Assembly: GCA_903970575.1 (NCBI GenBank)
Contig: CAJCJC010000136.1
Location: forward strand, 1 to 13,638
Direction: 5' to 3'
Origin: Alphaproteobacteria bacterium
GTDB taxonomy: Bacteria; Pseudomonadota; Alphaproteobacteria; BOG-932; Roseiterribacteraceae
DNA length: 13,638 bases
Under the pieces are notes generated by a model, which was not told the DNA's origin, ran no database searches, and saw only the letters and a program-made list of their open reading frames with translations. Position numbers and translations under genes: made by a program. This document shows, piece after piece, positions 13,253 through 13,638 of this stretch (positions are counted from its first letter, which is position 1; each line of letters begins with the position of its first letter).

Positions 13253-13638
13253 ATGCGGTCGCGCGCTCTTATTTTCGCAATTCTGGCCATTATTCTCGCA
13301 GCGATCACGGTCATCGTCTCCCGTGGCGGTCATTCCGGCGCGAACGTGACCGCCCAGGCCCAGGAGCAGGCCGTCCCCAAAACATATGTGCTGGTCGCGG
13401 CCAAGGACCTCCCGTCCGGATTGCTGCTGCACCAGGACGATCTGCGGTGGCAGGCGTGGCCCGACGAACAGATCAACGACGCCTATCTCGTCAAGGGAAA
13501 GGACGATTCGCAATCTCTTGCCGGCGCCGTCGTCCGTTTACATATCGCCAAGGGCGAGCCCATCGGCGACAGCCGCGTCATCAAGCCCGGTGAGCGCGGT
13601 TTTCTCGCGGCGGTTCTTGGCCCGGGCATGCGGGCGAC
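13253..13638 (+). CDS. cpaB: Flp pilus assembly protein CpaB/RcpC (3' end outside window)
   Basis: The first 128 codons of a CpaB protein, cut by the window end. It starts with a hydrophobic signal/anchor (about 5-22), a flexible polar stretch, and then the SAF-like domain opening KTYVLVAAKDLPSG, DDLRWQAWPDE and LAGAVVRLHIAKGEPI, which is the standard CpaB pattern. CpaB acts in the periplasm with the secretin CpaC during Flp pilus assembly and may contact peptidoglycan. GAGAAAGAG at 13236-13244 is a reasonable ribosome site for the ATG at 13253. The position directly after cpaA matches the Caulobacter-type order pilA-cpaA-cpaB, so cpaC and the remaining tad genes are expected to the right. 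Confidence 0.93.
   Translation, partial: MRSRALIFAILAIILAAITVIVSRGGHSGANVTAQAQEQAVPKTYVLVAAKDLPSGLLLHQDDLRWQAWPDEQINDAYLVKGKDDSQSLAGAVVRLHIAKGEPIGDSRVIKPGERGFLAAVLGPGMRA

Overview
The window is a 13.6 kb, GC-rich stretch of bacterial chromosome in which every supported gene lies on the + strand. The protein families point to an Alphaproteobacterium: a PspF-type regulator, HrpB helicase, Flp/Tad pilus genes of Caulobacter type (cpaA, cpaB, short Flp pilins) and a CtrA-like box in front of the pilins. The genus cannot be settled from the sequence alone.

Layout. (1) 1-2235: the C-terminal end of a PspF-like sigma-54 activator, overlapped by 17 nt by a bifunctional class A penicillin-binding protein. 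(2) 2326-7534: a four-gene operon coding for an FkbH-family HAD protein, a stand-alone acyl carrier protein, an MBOAT membrane O-acyltransferase and a membrane-anchored SGNH-like protein. (3) 7518-9998: the ATP-dependent helicase HrpB, which starts on a TTG inside the end of that operon. (4) 9999-10734: an AT-richer patch with an orphan OmpR/PhoB-type winged-helix protein and a tandem direct repeat just before its start. (5) 10735-11973: a multi-pass GT87/DUF2029 glycosyltransferase, in the same frame as the winged-helix gene and separated from it by one TAG. (6) 12130 to the end: the start of a tad locus, with three tandem Flp pilins, a hairpin, the prepilin peptidase CpaA and the beginning of CpaB.

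The most interesting block is region 2. FkbH proteins are known to load a glyceryl unit from 1,3-bisphosphoglycerate onto a carrier protein, normally for polyketide synthesis. No polyketide gene is present here; the carrier is followed by an MBOAT and an SGNH-like protein. The order of functions (loader, carrier, membrane acyltransferase, membrane-anchored SGNH protein) parallels the Gram-positive Dlt system, with a three-carbon hydroxyacid in place of D-alanine. I infer an envelope or exopolysaccharide esterification system that uses glyceryl or a derivative; the target polymer is not visible in this window.

No tRNA, rRNA, insertion sequence or CRISPR array was seen, and no gene-free stretch exceeds 300 bases. 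The longest gaps are 9999-10215, 11974-12129 and 12625-12762, each described below.
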